Assembly: GCA_026416815.1 (NCBI GenBank)
Contig: JAOAEJ010000060.1
Span: forward strand, 1-64,000
Length of the DNA: 64,000 bases
Direction: 5' to 3'
Source: Clostridia bacterium
GTDB lineage: Bacteria; Bacillota; Clostridia; Acetivibrionales; DSM-2933
Within the stretch, counting starts at the first letter, position 1; each line of letters opens with the position of its first letter. Both the position numbers and the translations under genes were made by a program. Positions 39,450-48,824 of the stretch are shown here, one piece after another. Under the pieces are notes generated by a model that was not told the origin of the DNA, did no database searches, and worked only from the letters and a program-made list of their open reading frames with translations.

Positions 39450-39911
39450 AGCAAGTTTTACTGCTTAAATAATTATAACATTTGAACGTTATGAAATGTA
39501 TAACTATTTTTATAAAAATCCAATAAAATGCTCATGTGGCTTTAAAATAAAGGTTGTATTTTTATAACAATATTTATACATTTGAAATAAAGTAATCAAA
39601 CATGTAAAGAATATGAATTAAAATATATTTATTACGAATATTGTATAGGAATTCAGGGTGGATTTATACCCTGAATTCTTTTTATTTTATAATGCTTAGT
39701 GTATTATAAAATTTTTATAAGCATAAGTTTTTTGGAGGCTATATAAGGAATTTTGGAAGGGGAGTCAAATTACTTACAAAAATTTTTTATACTGTTTTTG
39801 ACAAGGAGTAGTAATAAGATGTTACATTTAATATTTGTTGTTTTATTTAGGAATAGGTGGTAAAATAGTTACACAATATTACAATTTTCTCTAACAATAG
39901 GAGGTACATTA
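39450..39911 (+). other. gene-free border region with an orphan terminator (39649-39683)
   Basis: No reading frame is supported. A strong plus-strand hairpin GAATTCAGGGT (39649-39659)/ACCCTGAATTC (39668-39678) followed by TTTTTATTTT ends no recognisable gene. A small RNA or remnant transcript between 39205 and 39650 is possible. TTGACA near 39796 may belong to the promoter of the next gene. Confidence 0.55.
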
Positions 39912-40949
39912 ATGGACTTCAAGTATGTTCCTATATTAAAAAACAGAAGAGAAGAGTTAAGTGTATTAAAAACTCTATTCAAAATGCCTATTTCCACAAA
40001 AATTCTTCCCTTATTAGAGATTGTTCAGGATAAAGCTCAAAAGAATTCAAAAACCTTATTTTATGAGGATTTAGAGGAGTTTGCAAATCCTGATATACCT
40101 TTCATGGTAGATATTCGAAAAATGGCTAGACCAACTGGTACCTCACCTACAGTAAAACAATTTCTTACAAAAGTAAAACGTGATGTTAATTACCAACTGG
40201 ATTTATTTAAAAAACTTCATAAAATTCGTAACCTTATACCTGTTATTTCTTATGATCCTAACGATTATGATTCAAATGAAATTATTAATACAGATAAAGA
40301 ACTAAGAAAGATTGGATATGATAGAATTGCGTATAGATTGACAATTAATTATTTTACTGTACCATATAGTGAAATAATTAAAGTAATTAAAGACAATGAC
40401 ATATTAATTTTGGATTTGGAAACAGTGAAATATAGTAATCCTGATCATATGGATAAGTACAACAAAGTTAAGAACCTAAAGTTGTCTAAAAAAATTTCGC
40501 TTGTATTGGTACATTCGGTATTGAAGAAAGATATGACAAATACTGGATTAGTTAATGGTGAGAAAATTGATGGTCTTAATGATGGAATTAAAAAACATTA
40601 TAGTAGTTATGGTTTTGATGCCTTTGGAGACTATACATGTGTCAAAGGAGAGCTGCCACCAAGTGGGGGGATGATAAGCCCTGGTTTTATATTTTATTCG
40701 TGGAAAAATGATTGCTATATTGGGTTTAAAGGCAGAGAGCCAAAATTAACAGAATTTAAAGATTATATAGTTCCCAATGTACTTAAATCTTCATATTGGA
40801 ATGAGTATTCAAATAGCCACCGGGACAAATGCCCGGGCTGCTTTAAAGTTCTAGAAGTGAAAAATGGATTCGATGATGGCAAGAACCAAGGGTTATGGAA
40901 AAGGATATCTATGTTGCACTACATTTATACAATGGATGAACTCTTATAG
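39912..40949 (+). CDS. sce7725/beta-family protein, putative partner of an sce7726-type nuclease
   Basis: A 345-residue soluble protein. It starts YVPILKNRREELSVLKTLF, the typical opening of the sce7725/'beta protein' family. It contains PLLEIVQD, FMVDIRKM, VISYDPNDY, DILILDLE and, near the end, GDYTCVKGELPPSGG and HRDKCPGC. The biochemical role of this family is not known. In genomes it is often found beside sce7726-like genes, as here, where the two converge and their ends overlap by 25 nt. SD AGGAGG before the ATG. Codon use is AT-rich, consistent with acquisition. Possibly part of an accessory or defence module; this is inference. Confidence 0.7.
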   Translation: MDFKYVPILKNRREELSVLKTLFKMPISTKILPLLEIVQDKAQKNSKTLFYEDLEEFANPDIPFMVDIRKMARPTGTSPTVKQFLTKVKRDVNYQLDLFKKLHKIRNLIPVISYDPNDYDSNEIINTDKELRKIGYDRIAYRLTINYFTVPYSEIIKVIKDNDILILDLETVKYSNPDHMDKYNKVKNLKLSKKISLVLVHSVLKKDMTNTGLVNGEKIDGLNDGIKKHYSSYGFDAFGDYTCVKGELPPSGGMISPGFIFYSWKNDCYIGFKGREPKLTEFKDYIVPNVLKSSYWNEYSNSHRDKCPGCFKVLEVKNGFDDGKNQGLWKRISMLHYIYTMDELL

Positions 40950-41791
40950 TAAATTGAATCTGGACTCATTGGGGCATGAAAGAAAGATTGAATGTCTATA
41001 GGCATAATTTTGTCAAAGTTATCACATAAAAATTGCCACTGTTTTGAGAACCTAATTTTTACAGCAAGCTTAAATAGCTCATTTATCTTTCTTGCTCCAA
41101 TGTTTTCAATAATTTTTTCCCTATCTGATCGATTAGATGCTAAGTTCTTATATCCAAGTTCACATAGAACTGCTCGTAAATCTTCAGAAGAGAGATTTCT
41201 AATTTGAGCCTTATTATCAATACCCTTGTTTTTTATAGCTTTTCTTATTGTTTTAAAATTGCATGCCCCATTTTTAAAGTTGTACTCTTTAATGCCACAA
41301 ATCTGGGGTACAACTTCTTTAATCTTTTCAATGTGTCTTTTATGGGTGATAATATATACGTATTCAAATACTTTTAAATAATCTTTTACTTGTTTCTCAA
41401 TTCTATTTATGTTGTCAAGTTCAGTTTTTATTTCATAGGCAATTGATTTGCCGTTTACACGGCATAAATCTACTCTGCTAGAATCAATATTCATTTCAAA
41501 AAAAGTTACTTCATCTTTTTTATTAAGATATTCCTTTATTATATGGTACTTAATTACTTTCTCATTTGGATAATAATTCATTATTATATCATTTACAATT
41601 TTATGACCTATTACATCACTCTTCATATGTACAATATCTTTGAATAGTTCATTTGGTAGTTCGCTCTCTAGTATATTCCATATTTTTTTATCGCCTAAAA
41701 AAGGAGTATACAAAGTATTAAAAGTTCTACCAATTGACTTAAGTACAGATAAATTAATTCTGCTATTAATTAAATCATTAGTGCTTTTCAA
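40925..41791 (-). CDS. sce7726-family protein with a PD-(D/E)XK-like motif
   Basis: A 288-residue protein. The central part shows a nuclease-like pattern: SSRVDLCRVNGKSIAYEIKT (about 115-134), where a D and the E-x-K of YEIKTE have the spacing of PD-(D/E)XK folds. KDYLKVFEYVYIITHKRH follows. The N-terminal part is helical, and the C-terminal part (LRAVLCELGYKN, SDREKIIENIGARKINELFK) is typical of the sce7726 family. An ATG 6 codons upstream lacks a good SD; GGAGGAG precedes the TTG at 41791. It converges on and overlaps the sce7725-like gene. Nuclease activity is a prediction. Confidence 0.7.
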   Translation of the reverse strand: MKSTNDLINSRINLSVLKSIGRTFNTLYTPFLGDKKIWNILESELPNELFKDIVHMKSDVIGHKIVNDIIMNYYPNEKVIKYHIIKEYLNKKDEVTFFEMNIDSSRVDLCRVNGKSIAYEIKTELDNINRIEKQVKDYLKVFEYVYIITHKRHIEKIKEVVPQICGIKEYNFKNGACNFKTIRKAIKNKGIDNKAQIRNLSSEDLRAVLCELGYKNLASNRSDREKIIENIGARKINELFKLAVKIRFSKQWQFLCDNFDKIMPIDIQSFFHAPMSPDSIYYKSSSIV

Positions 41792-41870
41792 ATTAATCTC
41801 CTCCTTCATATAAACTCTGGTTTATTTTACCAAAACGTGATTTTAATATCAATATAATTGCAAGTTTGCA

Positions 41871-42626
41871 TTACTTATGTTTTATATTTAAACTATGCGC
41901 TAAAATGTTTTGCATTATTAGTATATTGTCATTTCCATGCTTCATATATTCAGTAAAATTAACTAGTACGCTTCCAGAAGCAAAATCATTAACATCAAAT
42001 CTTACTAAGTTATTCAGCCTATACTTTATTCCGCCACTTGAATTCATTTTTCTATATAATTGAGTATTATGTTTAAAGCCAAGTTGGGATTTTAAATCGT
42101 TTAAGCCTAATAGTCTTTGTGGCAAACGATAACCGAAATCTTTAAAATCATAGACACTTGGCTTTAATGGAACACCATAAAGCTCCTTTGAGGCAAGATT
42201 TAAAACATTCAGAACCTCAGCAGGGCTACACAGGCTTTCTAAAACATGAAAATCACTTAAGACTGAAAAGTCTGATAGTTTAAAAGATTTATACATAACT
42301 TCTACTTTTAAGTTTCTCTTTAAGAACTCCTCAAAGTCAGACTTGCTATATAAAACTTTTTTTCTAATCAAGCTTAAATTTAGATTGGTGCCTTGCTCAG
42401 TATTAAAAGTTCTATTAATCATGATTCGTGCAGGAGTATTTATATATATATGTTTAAAGATATCTCTAAAATTAATGAGGAAGTAAGTATAAGAGCATGA
42501 TAAATAATAGCATGCCTCATCGATAGTAAGGTTGAAATCGCGATTTGTTATATACTCCATATACTCTACGGCTATATCAGAATAACATTTTCCAGAACCA
42601 TCAATTTTAACAACATTAGCTTTCAT
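41871..42626 (-). CDS. hypothetical protein with an AraC-like helix-turn-helix
   Basis: 251 residues, not recognised as a named family. Near the N-terminus (about 30-70) FNLTIDEACYYLSCSYTYFL followed by FRDIFKHIYINTPARIMINR resembles the second HTH of AraC-type regulators (I-x-E-A..L..S..YF...F...TP...). A later region (about 170-210, LPQRLLGLNDLKSQLGFKHN) may be another HTH. The ATG at 42626 is chosen since GGAG lies 6 nt upstream; a TTG four codons earlier overlaps it. A perfect 30-bp palindrome starts 15 nt upstream of the ATG, so autoregulation is likely. Confidence 0.55.
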   Translation of the reverse strand: MKANVVKIDGSGKCYSDIAVEYMEYITNRDFNLTIDEACYYLSCSYTYFLINFRDIFKHIYINTPARIMINRTFNTEQGTNLNLSLIRKKVLYSKSDFEEFLKRNLKVEVMYKSFKLSDFSVLSDFHVLESLCSPAEVLNVLNLASKELYGVPLKPSVYDFKDFGYRLPQRLLGLNDLKSQLGFKHNTQLYRKMNSSGGIKYRLNNLVRFDVNDFASGSVLVNFTEYMKHGNDNILIMQNILAHSLNIKHK

Positions 42627-42640
42627 ATACATCTCCAACT

Positions 42641-42670
42641 ACTTAAGTTATTAATATTAATAACTTAAGT
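42641..42670. promoter_or_regulatory. perfect 30-bp palindrome, probable operator
   Basis: ACTTAAGTTATTAAT followed by its exact reverse complement. A second site, GTTATTAGTAATAAC (42782-42796), has the same half-site GTTATTA with a 1-nt instead of 4-nt centre. Both lie just upstream of the AraC-like gene. Confidence 0.65.
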
Positions 42671-43135
42671 ATACCAAGAAATATTTTCCTTGTCCATATG
42701 GTTTTTGGATTTATAAAGTTCATTTTTAAAAAAAGTAAAGTACCATTGGAATCCAAAAAGTTATCTTCTAAAGTTAAGCAAGTTATTAGTAATAACCACT
42801 TACCTTATTTGATTTTATATATATGAGTAATCAATTTGATTTTATATAGTTGCTAACTAATATTCTTAGGATCTGAGTTGAGGTATATATGATAATACTT
42901 TTTTAACAATATACAGCCTTTATTTTAAAGTGATAGATGGAATCTTTCTAGATAATTGAGCTAAGTGTACAAATTTTATTTAGCGTCAAAAAAGAATACG
43001 ATGGGAATATGCATATTTGAACAGATAATTAATATAAATATTATTTACACACCCAAACTATAGCTCGGGCAAAAATTTTATTTCACGTAGACTGTGTGAA
43101 ACTCTTTCTACAAATTGCTCTTTATGATAATTTTG
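42671..43135. other. gene-free AT-rich stretch
   Basis: Holds the second GTTATTA palindrome near 42782 and, around 43043-43115, short sequences (TTTACACACC, GACTGTGTGAAA) that may be the remains of an IS256-type terminal repeat. Nothing else is supported. Confidence 0.4.
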
Positions 43136-43180
43136 ATCAAGGCTTGTGAGCCAGACTTCGGCTGACTTACAAGCCTTGAT
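43136..43180 (-). terminator. long hairpin behind the transposase remnant
   Basis: Arms of 19 nt (43136-43154 and 43162-43180, ATCAAGGCTTGT...) with two mismatches around a CTTCGG-type loop. There is only a weak T-run on either side, so it may be a terminator or an IS-derived hairpin. Confidence 0.5.
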
Positions 43181-43266
43181 TATAATATAGTGAAAACCAA
43201 ATAGCATGTCAGGAGCACCCTTGAGAAAGGGCGTTTATTTACTCTTAACCTGCCATTTGCTTTTTG

Positions 43267-44091
43267 CTACCGTGAAAGTCTACCATCATACATAATTAAA
43301 AGTTCTCCGTAAACTTTAACCCAATTTCTTAGTGGCAGTGTCCATTTTTTCACCGCTTCAAAGGAGCCAGGTAAAGGACTTTCAATAGAGCGGTATCACT
43401 CGGAAATTGGACTGCTACCATTTTTCAGTTACTTTTTTCAACTGTTCATAGCCAGCCTCTTCAGATAGTGCATGGTATATGATCTTTAAATTTAGTGGAG
43501 AAGACCTTCTTGTCTTTATCTGACACATATTTCAAGGTGTTTCTGACCTGATGCACAATACAGCACTGATATTCCGTCTGGGGATAGACTATAGCTATGG
43601 ATTCCCTGGTTCTAGTCAGTCTGTCAACACAAAGAATCATAATATCCTTTAGTCCTAGATTTTTTAATTCGTTAAGGATACCAAGCTACTATTTGCTGCT
43701 TTCATTTGCACCAATCTGGATAGTCAAAACTTTTTACGTCTTCATAATTGATTCTAAGGATGATATAGGCTGCAAGTTTCCGAATAATATTATTACCGCG
43801 AACAGAAAAGTGTACATCATCAACAAAGACAATAGGATAGACACTGGACAGTGGCCTTTTTCGCCAATTTTCAATTTCAGAAAGCCGCTTGTTAGTTATA
43901 TCAGAAGCCATACCTTTACTTACTTTAAATCCGTACATATCTTCGATTTGTTCAGAAATCTGCCATATCGTAAGGCCTTTTGCATATATGGCAATGATCT
44001 TATCCTCAATACTTGAGATATCTTTTTGGCATTTACGGACTATCTTAGGCTCGAAGGAGCTCTCTCGATCCGGTAGAACATCAATCTCCAT
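43267..44091 (-). pseudogene. decayed IS256-family (mutator-type) transposase
   Basis: The N-terminal part is an open frame from about 44091 to 43702: PDRESSFEPKIVRKCQKDIS, SSIEDKIIAIYAKGLTIWQI, RPLSSVYPIVFVDDVHFSVR are all typical of IS256 transposases around the first catalytic Asp. Downstream the match continues in other frames with stops: LGILNELKNLGLKDIMILCVD, YPQTEYQCCIVHQVRNTLKY and finally WTLPLRNWVKVYGELLIMYD. At least two frameshifts or stops and a missing first roughly 80 residues make it non-functional. A stem AATACGTCCTAT/ATAGGACGCATT (about 44142-44172) marks the old 5' end. Confidence 0.88.
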
Positions 44092-44245
44092 CTCCTCTTA
44101 TTTACTGCGAATGGCTTTAACCTTTTTACCATAAAAATACGTCCTATTATTTTATCATAGGACGCATTTTTACAGACTTTTTTTCATAGTCTCCAAGTAT
44201 ATATACCGCTTGCTAAATTAATTATGCTGCATAAATATTTTAAAC

Positions 44246-46246
44246 TTACGGTTGATTTAACATTTTTAAACGCTTACTAATGACATATTCAGAAAGTCCT
44301 GTCATTTTTGATAGGATACTATATTTAATAGCTTGACCATTCTCCTCCAAAGTTCTTATCGCTTCGGAAATTGCGTCAAATTCTTTGCCGTATTTCTGCT
44401 TTAATATTGTACCATTATGTAGTTTTATCTTATTTAATATTTCAGCTACGATATATGGATAGTTTTTCCTCATGAATTTGTCATACACTCCCCCCATCTC
44501 ATATATTTGATCCAATGTGGCTGTTTTACCCTCTAACATTATTGCAGACAGATATCTGTCTGTAATTTCTATCAGATGATCCCTAAGCACATTTCCCTTT
44601 TCTTTTTTATGCTCACATTGTATTTTAGTAATATATTCATCAAGGCTATAACTAATTAACGTTTTTTTCGTACAACCAATTATCTTTCGAATTTTATGGC
44701 TGTTAATATCTTCACCGGAGGTAATACACTGCTGTATTGCCTCTTCCACTTTTTGTTTCCAATATAAAATCCCCTTAGGTTTACACGATCCAAATTTTTT
44801 TCTTAGATAGTCAGATTTAAATATTAAAAATTTTTGTATCCGTTCATCTGCTAGATAGTAATAATAGTGGGGCTTGCTCCACCCATATATTTTATATGCA
44901 TTCGAACACGTATCACCTGGTAATGCCATTATCACCTCAAACTTTTCAACTAAGTCTTCATATGTTTCTTCGGGAATATCATTCCACGAATTTTCAAGTA
45001 GGTTATTGTGTAATAAATAACCATAATACTTATATACCCTATCTAACCCAATATCTAAATCACGCTTTATTATTTTCTTGGGTATCCCTTTATCCAATAA
45101 AGGTTTTACCTTGTCCCATATTAAATCCACTTCATTATCAATTGACTCCCATATACCAGTACTTCTGTTATAACCATATTTCATATAACACTTCGTACAT
45201 ACCGACCCAAGCTCATACTTTTCATAATTAAATTTATAGCCCTTAACAACTTTCATTGTGATCTTCTTTTTATATGATTTGCACCATGGTGATAAGCACG
45301 GACCAGGCTTTTTACTCTTTGTGCTTTTGTAAGACTCGATAATTGATTTTATATATGTATCTGGAATACATATATCCGCAAATTGTTCTACTGTTAGATT
45401 ATTATTCTTAAGAAAGTCTAGAAGGACATGCAATCGTATATTATAGTTATCACTTATGCCATTCGCTTTTTTCATTAATTTTATTGAAAAACTCTTTTTA
45501 AGAGAACTATTATGATTTTGCTTAAACTCACTACAACTCATTTGTGATGCATATAATATTTTCATGGCCAATAATTGTTGTTTTGTAAATCCAGTTTTTA
45601 CTGAAACAAGGCTGCAATTTTGATCTAAAAGAAATCTCCAGTTAGTATACACCTCTATTTGTTCATTTATTATATCATCATCTGCTACTTTCTCTTCTTC
45701 ATATTGATAGTATAAAGAGCCGCAGTTGGGACACTTATGTTTGTTAATAAATTCAGAGCAGTATGGTATAGGGCTATTACAGTTAGGACAAACTGATTTT
45801 AGACGTGTAAAATGTTTATCGCATATATTGATTCCATTGACTTGCCATAACAGATTATATGTTCCTGTCTCTCTCAAACAACTTATGCAAAAGCTCCTAT
45901 TATAAGTGTTTATCGATTTTATCAGCAGTGAACTCCTATGGCTTTTATCATTGGCACTTTCATTAATAATTAGTTTATCTATTACCGAAGTGAAAGTATG
46001 TCTTTCAACACATTTAACTTCCAACCCCAGCAAATTGGATAGTACTTTCACATCTGCTAAACTCCTTGGCAATATGTCTAGCTGACATATATTACGTAAT
46101 GTAATCTCTTGTTCGGCTTTCTTACCAAATATATTCTTTGTAATACCTCTTACATCAACCCCATTAGATTCGGCAATACGATATAAATAGCTGCTTAGTG
46201 ATTCACTTTCAAAGGGTTTTAATCGAATAGTAAACCTTCTACCCAT
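44246..46246 (-). CDS. TniQ/TnsD-like transposon target-selection protein (first copy)
   Basis: A 666-residue TniQ-family protein. The N-terminal TniQ domain begins FTIRLKPFESESLSSYLYRI. A zinc-binding region has CISCLRETGTYNLLWQVNGI, H-x-x-x-L, CPNCNSPIPYC and CPNCGSLYY. The long C-terminal half carries repeated HTH-like stretches (KIIKRDLDIGLDRVYKYYGY, KYSILSKMTGLSEYVISKRL), as in TnsD proteins that recognise an attachment site. TniQ proteins normally work with TnsA/TnsB/TnsC, none of which is in the window. SD TAGGAG before the ATG. The gene lies 101 nt behind a second TniQ gene with the same strand. Confidence 0.85.
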   Translation of the reverse strand: MGRRFTIRLKPFESESLSSYLYRIAESNGVDVRGITKNIFGKKAEQEITLRNICQLDILPRSLADVKVLSNLLGLEVKCVERHTFTSVIDKLIINESANDKSHRSSLLIKSINTYNRSFCISCLRETGTYNLLWQVNGINICDKHFTRLKSVCPNCNSPIPYCSEFINKHKCPNCGSLYYQYEEEKVADDDIINEQIEVYTNWRFLLDQNCSLVSVKTGFTKQQLLAMKILYASQMSCSEFKQNHNSSLKKSFSIKLMKKANGISDNYNIRLHVLLDFLKNNNLTVEQFADICIPDTYIKSIIESYKSTKSKKPGPCLSPWCKSYKKKITMKVVKGYKFNYEKYELGSVCTKCYMKYGYNRSTGIWESIDNEVDLIWDKVKPLLDKGIPKKIIKRDLDIGLDRVYKYYGYLLHNNLLENSWNDIPEETYEDLVEKFEVIMALPGDTCSNAYKIYGWSKPHYYYYLADERIQKFLIFKSDYLRKKFGSCKPKGILYWKQKVEEAIQQCITSGEDINSHKIRKIIGCTKKTLISYSLDEYITKIQCEHKKEKGNVLRDHLIEITDRYLSAIMLEGKTATLDQIYEMGGVYDKFMRKNYPYIVAEILNKIKLHNGTILKQKYGKEFDAISEAIRTLEENGQAIKYSILSKMTGLSEYVISKRLKMLNQP

Positions 46247-46347
46247 ACTAGTACTCTCCTAAAGTTTTATTCTATATAAATGTCGATAAAACTTCAGCAT
46301 TTGTTAACCAATATTTGTATTAGGATAAGTACTTAAAGATAGTATTT

Positions 46348-47982
46348 TTATTTTCCCTTCCTTTTCAAAATGCCCATTTCTTGATTTTTAGCCTGTTGAA
46401 GTTTTTTCATAGTCTGAATCATATTATTACATCCCCATAACCGTATAGTTTCGTGTCCAATTCCCGCTCTTGTGCATACGCTATTAATAGTTATTTTAGT
46501 ATTATTTTCATACAGTTCTTTTAAAACATAACTTATAACCTTTTGCTTCTCTTCCAAGTTGCTATGCAGGTGTCTTTTTGACCGTTCCTTAGCGATAGTT
46601 TGTAAAACATCGTTATTATACCTGTGTATAAGATAATGGAAATTATCCTCCCAATAATCTCTGTATTTTATATCCTCAACATTGTCACCTTTTTTTATAT
46701 CGTCTATAAAAATACTCAGGCATTTTTTATCTACTTTTACTTTTTTATATTTATTAATTGGTTTTAGAATTTTATTAGAACTAAAGTAGGCAATATATCT
46801 ACGTATTTTCTCATTTTTTAAACCTGTTAAATCACAAAGTTCCTTTAAATTCATCTTACCTAAAGGCAAATCTTTAAGCATTTTGTATCCCTCTATGAAT
46901 TTTGTCCTTTCAACAATGCACCCTTTCCCATCATATATATACTCACAGCCGCATTTTGGACATATAAAATAGAAGGATATTAACTCACCGTCATAGTTTC
47001 TTTGATACGATGTAGCAATCTTGATTAAAGAATCATCTACGCTGCTATTAATGCACCAAGGGGCTTTACAGCGTGGTTTTTCTTTAATTGAATCAGGCTT
47101 TATAAGTACAGCGTTTACAAAGCTTTGTGGGAGCTCCAAGTCATAAAACTTCTGCATACTCATATTTTCTTTAAGAAGTATTGAAAGTATAAATTGTAAA
47201 TGTATAGTCCTCTTCTGTGTAAGCGTGCCCCTAGCGTGTTGCAGCAAAGTAGGCAGCAATTTAGGATTTTCTATATTCATATAAATAAGTTCTCTATCAA
47301 ATTCTAACTTCTTTTTATTTAACAAGTATAATGCTTTAAGACCTAAAACCTGAGCATTAAATTTTTGTTCGTTAGGTTGTATTAATTGATACCATGATTC
47401 ATTTAGCCATACTTGCTCCTTGTATTCTAATTCACTAGAAGTAGGTGTACCGATAGAGTTAGTTAGTTTTCTCATACATTTAGGACATAGCTCAATTTCT
47501 CTCATTTCATGCTGTTTCAAAACACTTCCACAGTTTGGGCATGTATTTTGCAATCTTACTCCATGTAAGAGGCACACTGTTATGCTTTCAATTGTCCAAA
47601 TTAATCGGTGATATGCCTTTTCCTTTAAACATGCGGGGCAATAAAAAAATTCTTCATCTCTAATCATACCAAAAAGGAACCTTGCTCTATCAAAACTTTC
47701 ATTTATACAAAACTTTTTAAAAACATAATACAGTGTCATTTTAAATATTTCTTCTTCCTTTAGTCCGGTTACAAATACAAGTTTAGAATAATCCAGAATA
47801 TTTAAAGGCAAGTAATTCAATAAGTATAAATAACTCATTTGAGCATACTTTTTCTTTGATCTTTTAACCATATTCCATAAAGTAAGGAAGTTTACTGCGT
47901 TCTCCTTTGAGAAGCGAATCATAAAACTTGATAGAGACTCCCCATCATAAGGTTTAATTCTAATTGTAAACCTACGTTCCAT
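46348..47982 (-). CDS. TniQ/TnsD-like protein (second copy)
   Basis: A 544-residue paralogue of the adjacent TniQ-like protein: FTIRIKPYDGESLSSFMIRF at the start, then the zinc motifs FYCPACLKEKAYHRLIWTIE, CLLHGVRLQNTCPNCGS and ELCPKCMRKL. A C-terminal CNMIQ/HTH-like region (TINSVCTRAGIGHETIRLWG) follows. It is intact. Two consecutive TniQ genes occur in several Tn7-like elements, where each serves a different target pathway, but the core transposase genes are not seen here. A further zinc pattern (KCGCEYIYDG with CKAPWC) lies around residues 310-350. Confidence 0.83.
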   Translation of the reverse strand: MERRFTIRIKPYDGESLSSFMIRFSKENAVNFLTLWNMVKRSKKKYAQMSYLYLLNYLPLNILDYSKLVFVTGLKEEEIFKMTLYYVFKKFCINESFDRARFLFGMIRDEEFFYCPACLKEKAYHRLIWTIESITVCLLHGVRLQNTCPNCGSVLKQHEMREIELCPKCMRKLTNSIGTPTSSELEYKEQVWLNESWYQLIQPNEQKFNAQVLGLKALYLLNKKKLEFDRELIYMNIENPKLLPTLLQHARGTLTQKRTIHLQFILSILLKENMSMQKFYDLELPQSFVNAVLIKPDSIKEKPRCKAPWCINSSVDDSLIKIATSYQRNYDGELISFYFICPKCGCEYIYDGKGCIVERTKFIEGYKMLKDLPLGKMNLKELCDLTGLKNEKIRRYIAYFSSNKILKPINKYKKVKVDKKCLSIFIDDIKKGDNVEDIKYRDYWEDNFHYLIHRYNNDVLQTIAKERSKRHLHSNLEEKQKVISYVLKELYENNTKITINSVCTRAGIGHETIRLWGCNNMIQTMKKLQQAKNQEMGILKRKGK

Positions 47983-48234
47983 AAATACCTCTAATTAAAA
48001 TCTCTTAGTATTTCTTGCTGCTTTTAGTTATATAGAGTATATTTCTTACGTTTTGCTTCAAATTAAATATTATAGCAAAGTTAATTTCACATATAGTAAT
48101 CGGAACCTATTGTTGGAGATTTCAAACCTTTATAACTAGATTTCTATCTGGTTATAATCCTAATATTCCCGATTATATAACTAAAGGTAGTTGAAGTTTC
48201 CTTATTATATAAGACTTCAGCTACCTTGTAAAAA

Positions 48235-48732
48235 TTAAAACTGTTGCTTATCAGACTGTATTTTAAATTTTTCTATAACTCCATCTTTAACTTTAAACCA
48301 ATAAAAGTCGGGATATAAAAAGTTACTTTTAGGCCTATCCAAATCGTAGAACTCTTGGACTAACCTTGAAAAAAGCCTCACTCTCTTATCATCACTTTCC
48401 TGAACCTTATTATAATCTAAGTAGTTTAATAGTTTTGTATCTCTATTTAAATCATTGAAACGCATACCATAGGATACCAGCATAATAGATAATACAGTCA
48501 TATATGATGTATCATTTTTATATTTCTGTTTCAACCTATTATATACATATATAGGAATAGGAATATCAGACAAGTATAACAACACTTCTATAGTAAATTT
48601 GATATTATATTTAATATTAAACTTGTCCTTATCTTCTACAGAATACTTAATTATGCCCATATTCTGCAAATTATTTAATGCTTTTTTTATTTTCTTTAAT
48701 TCATTATTTCTAGAGTTTTTATTCGGTTCCAC
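48235..48732 (-). CDS. hypothetical protein
   Basis: A 165-residue protein that I do not recognise. It is Lys/Asn/Tyr-rich, soluble, mostly helical, with a polar N-terminus (MEPNKNSRNNELKKIKKAL) and a winged-helix-like stretch (KKALNNLQNMGIIKYSVEDK). GTG start with a weak SD. It lies in the accessory island between the TniQ genes and a two-TM protein. It is full of AT-rich codons, in line with horizontal origin. Confidence 0.5.
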   Translation of the reverse strand: MEPNKNSRNNELKKIKKALNNLQNMGIIKYSVEDKDKFNIKYNIKFTIEVLLYLSDIPIPIYVYNRLKQKYKNDTSYMTVLSIMLVSYGMRFNDLNRDTKLLNYLDYNKVQESDDKRVRLFSRLVQEFYDLDRPKSNFLYPDFYWFKVKDGVIEKFKIQSDKQQF

Positions 48733-48824
48733 AGTTGTTTTCCCTTTGCTTTAAATTGAATTTATATACTCGTTATAAGCTGTTGTAATTATCTTTATAT
48801 ATAATCTAAAAGCCCCTACTGGTA

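Noticed and set aside
41026-41038. Inverted TGGCAATTTTCGTT-like site (AAAAATTGCCA)
   Set aside because: Lies inside the sce7726-like coding sequence and is not repeated; likely chance.
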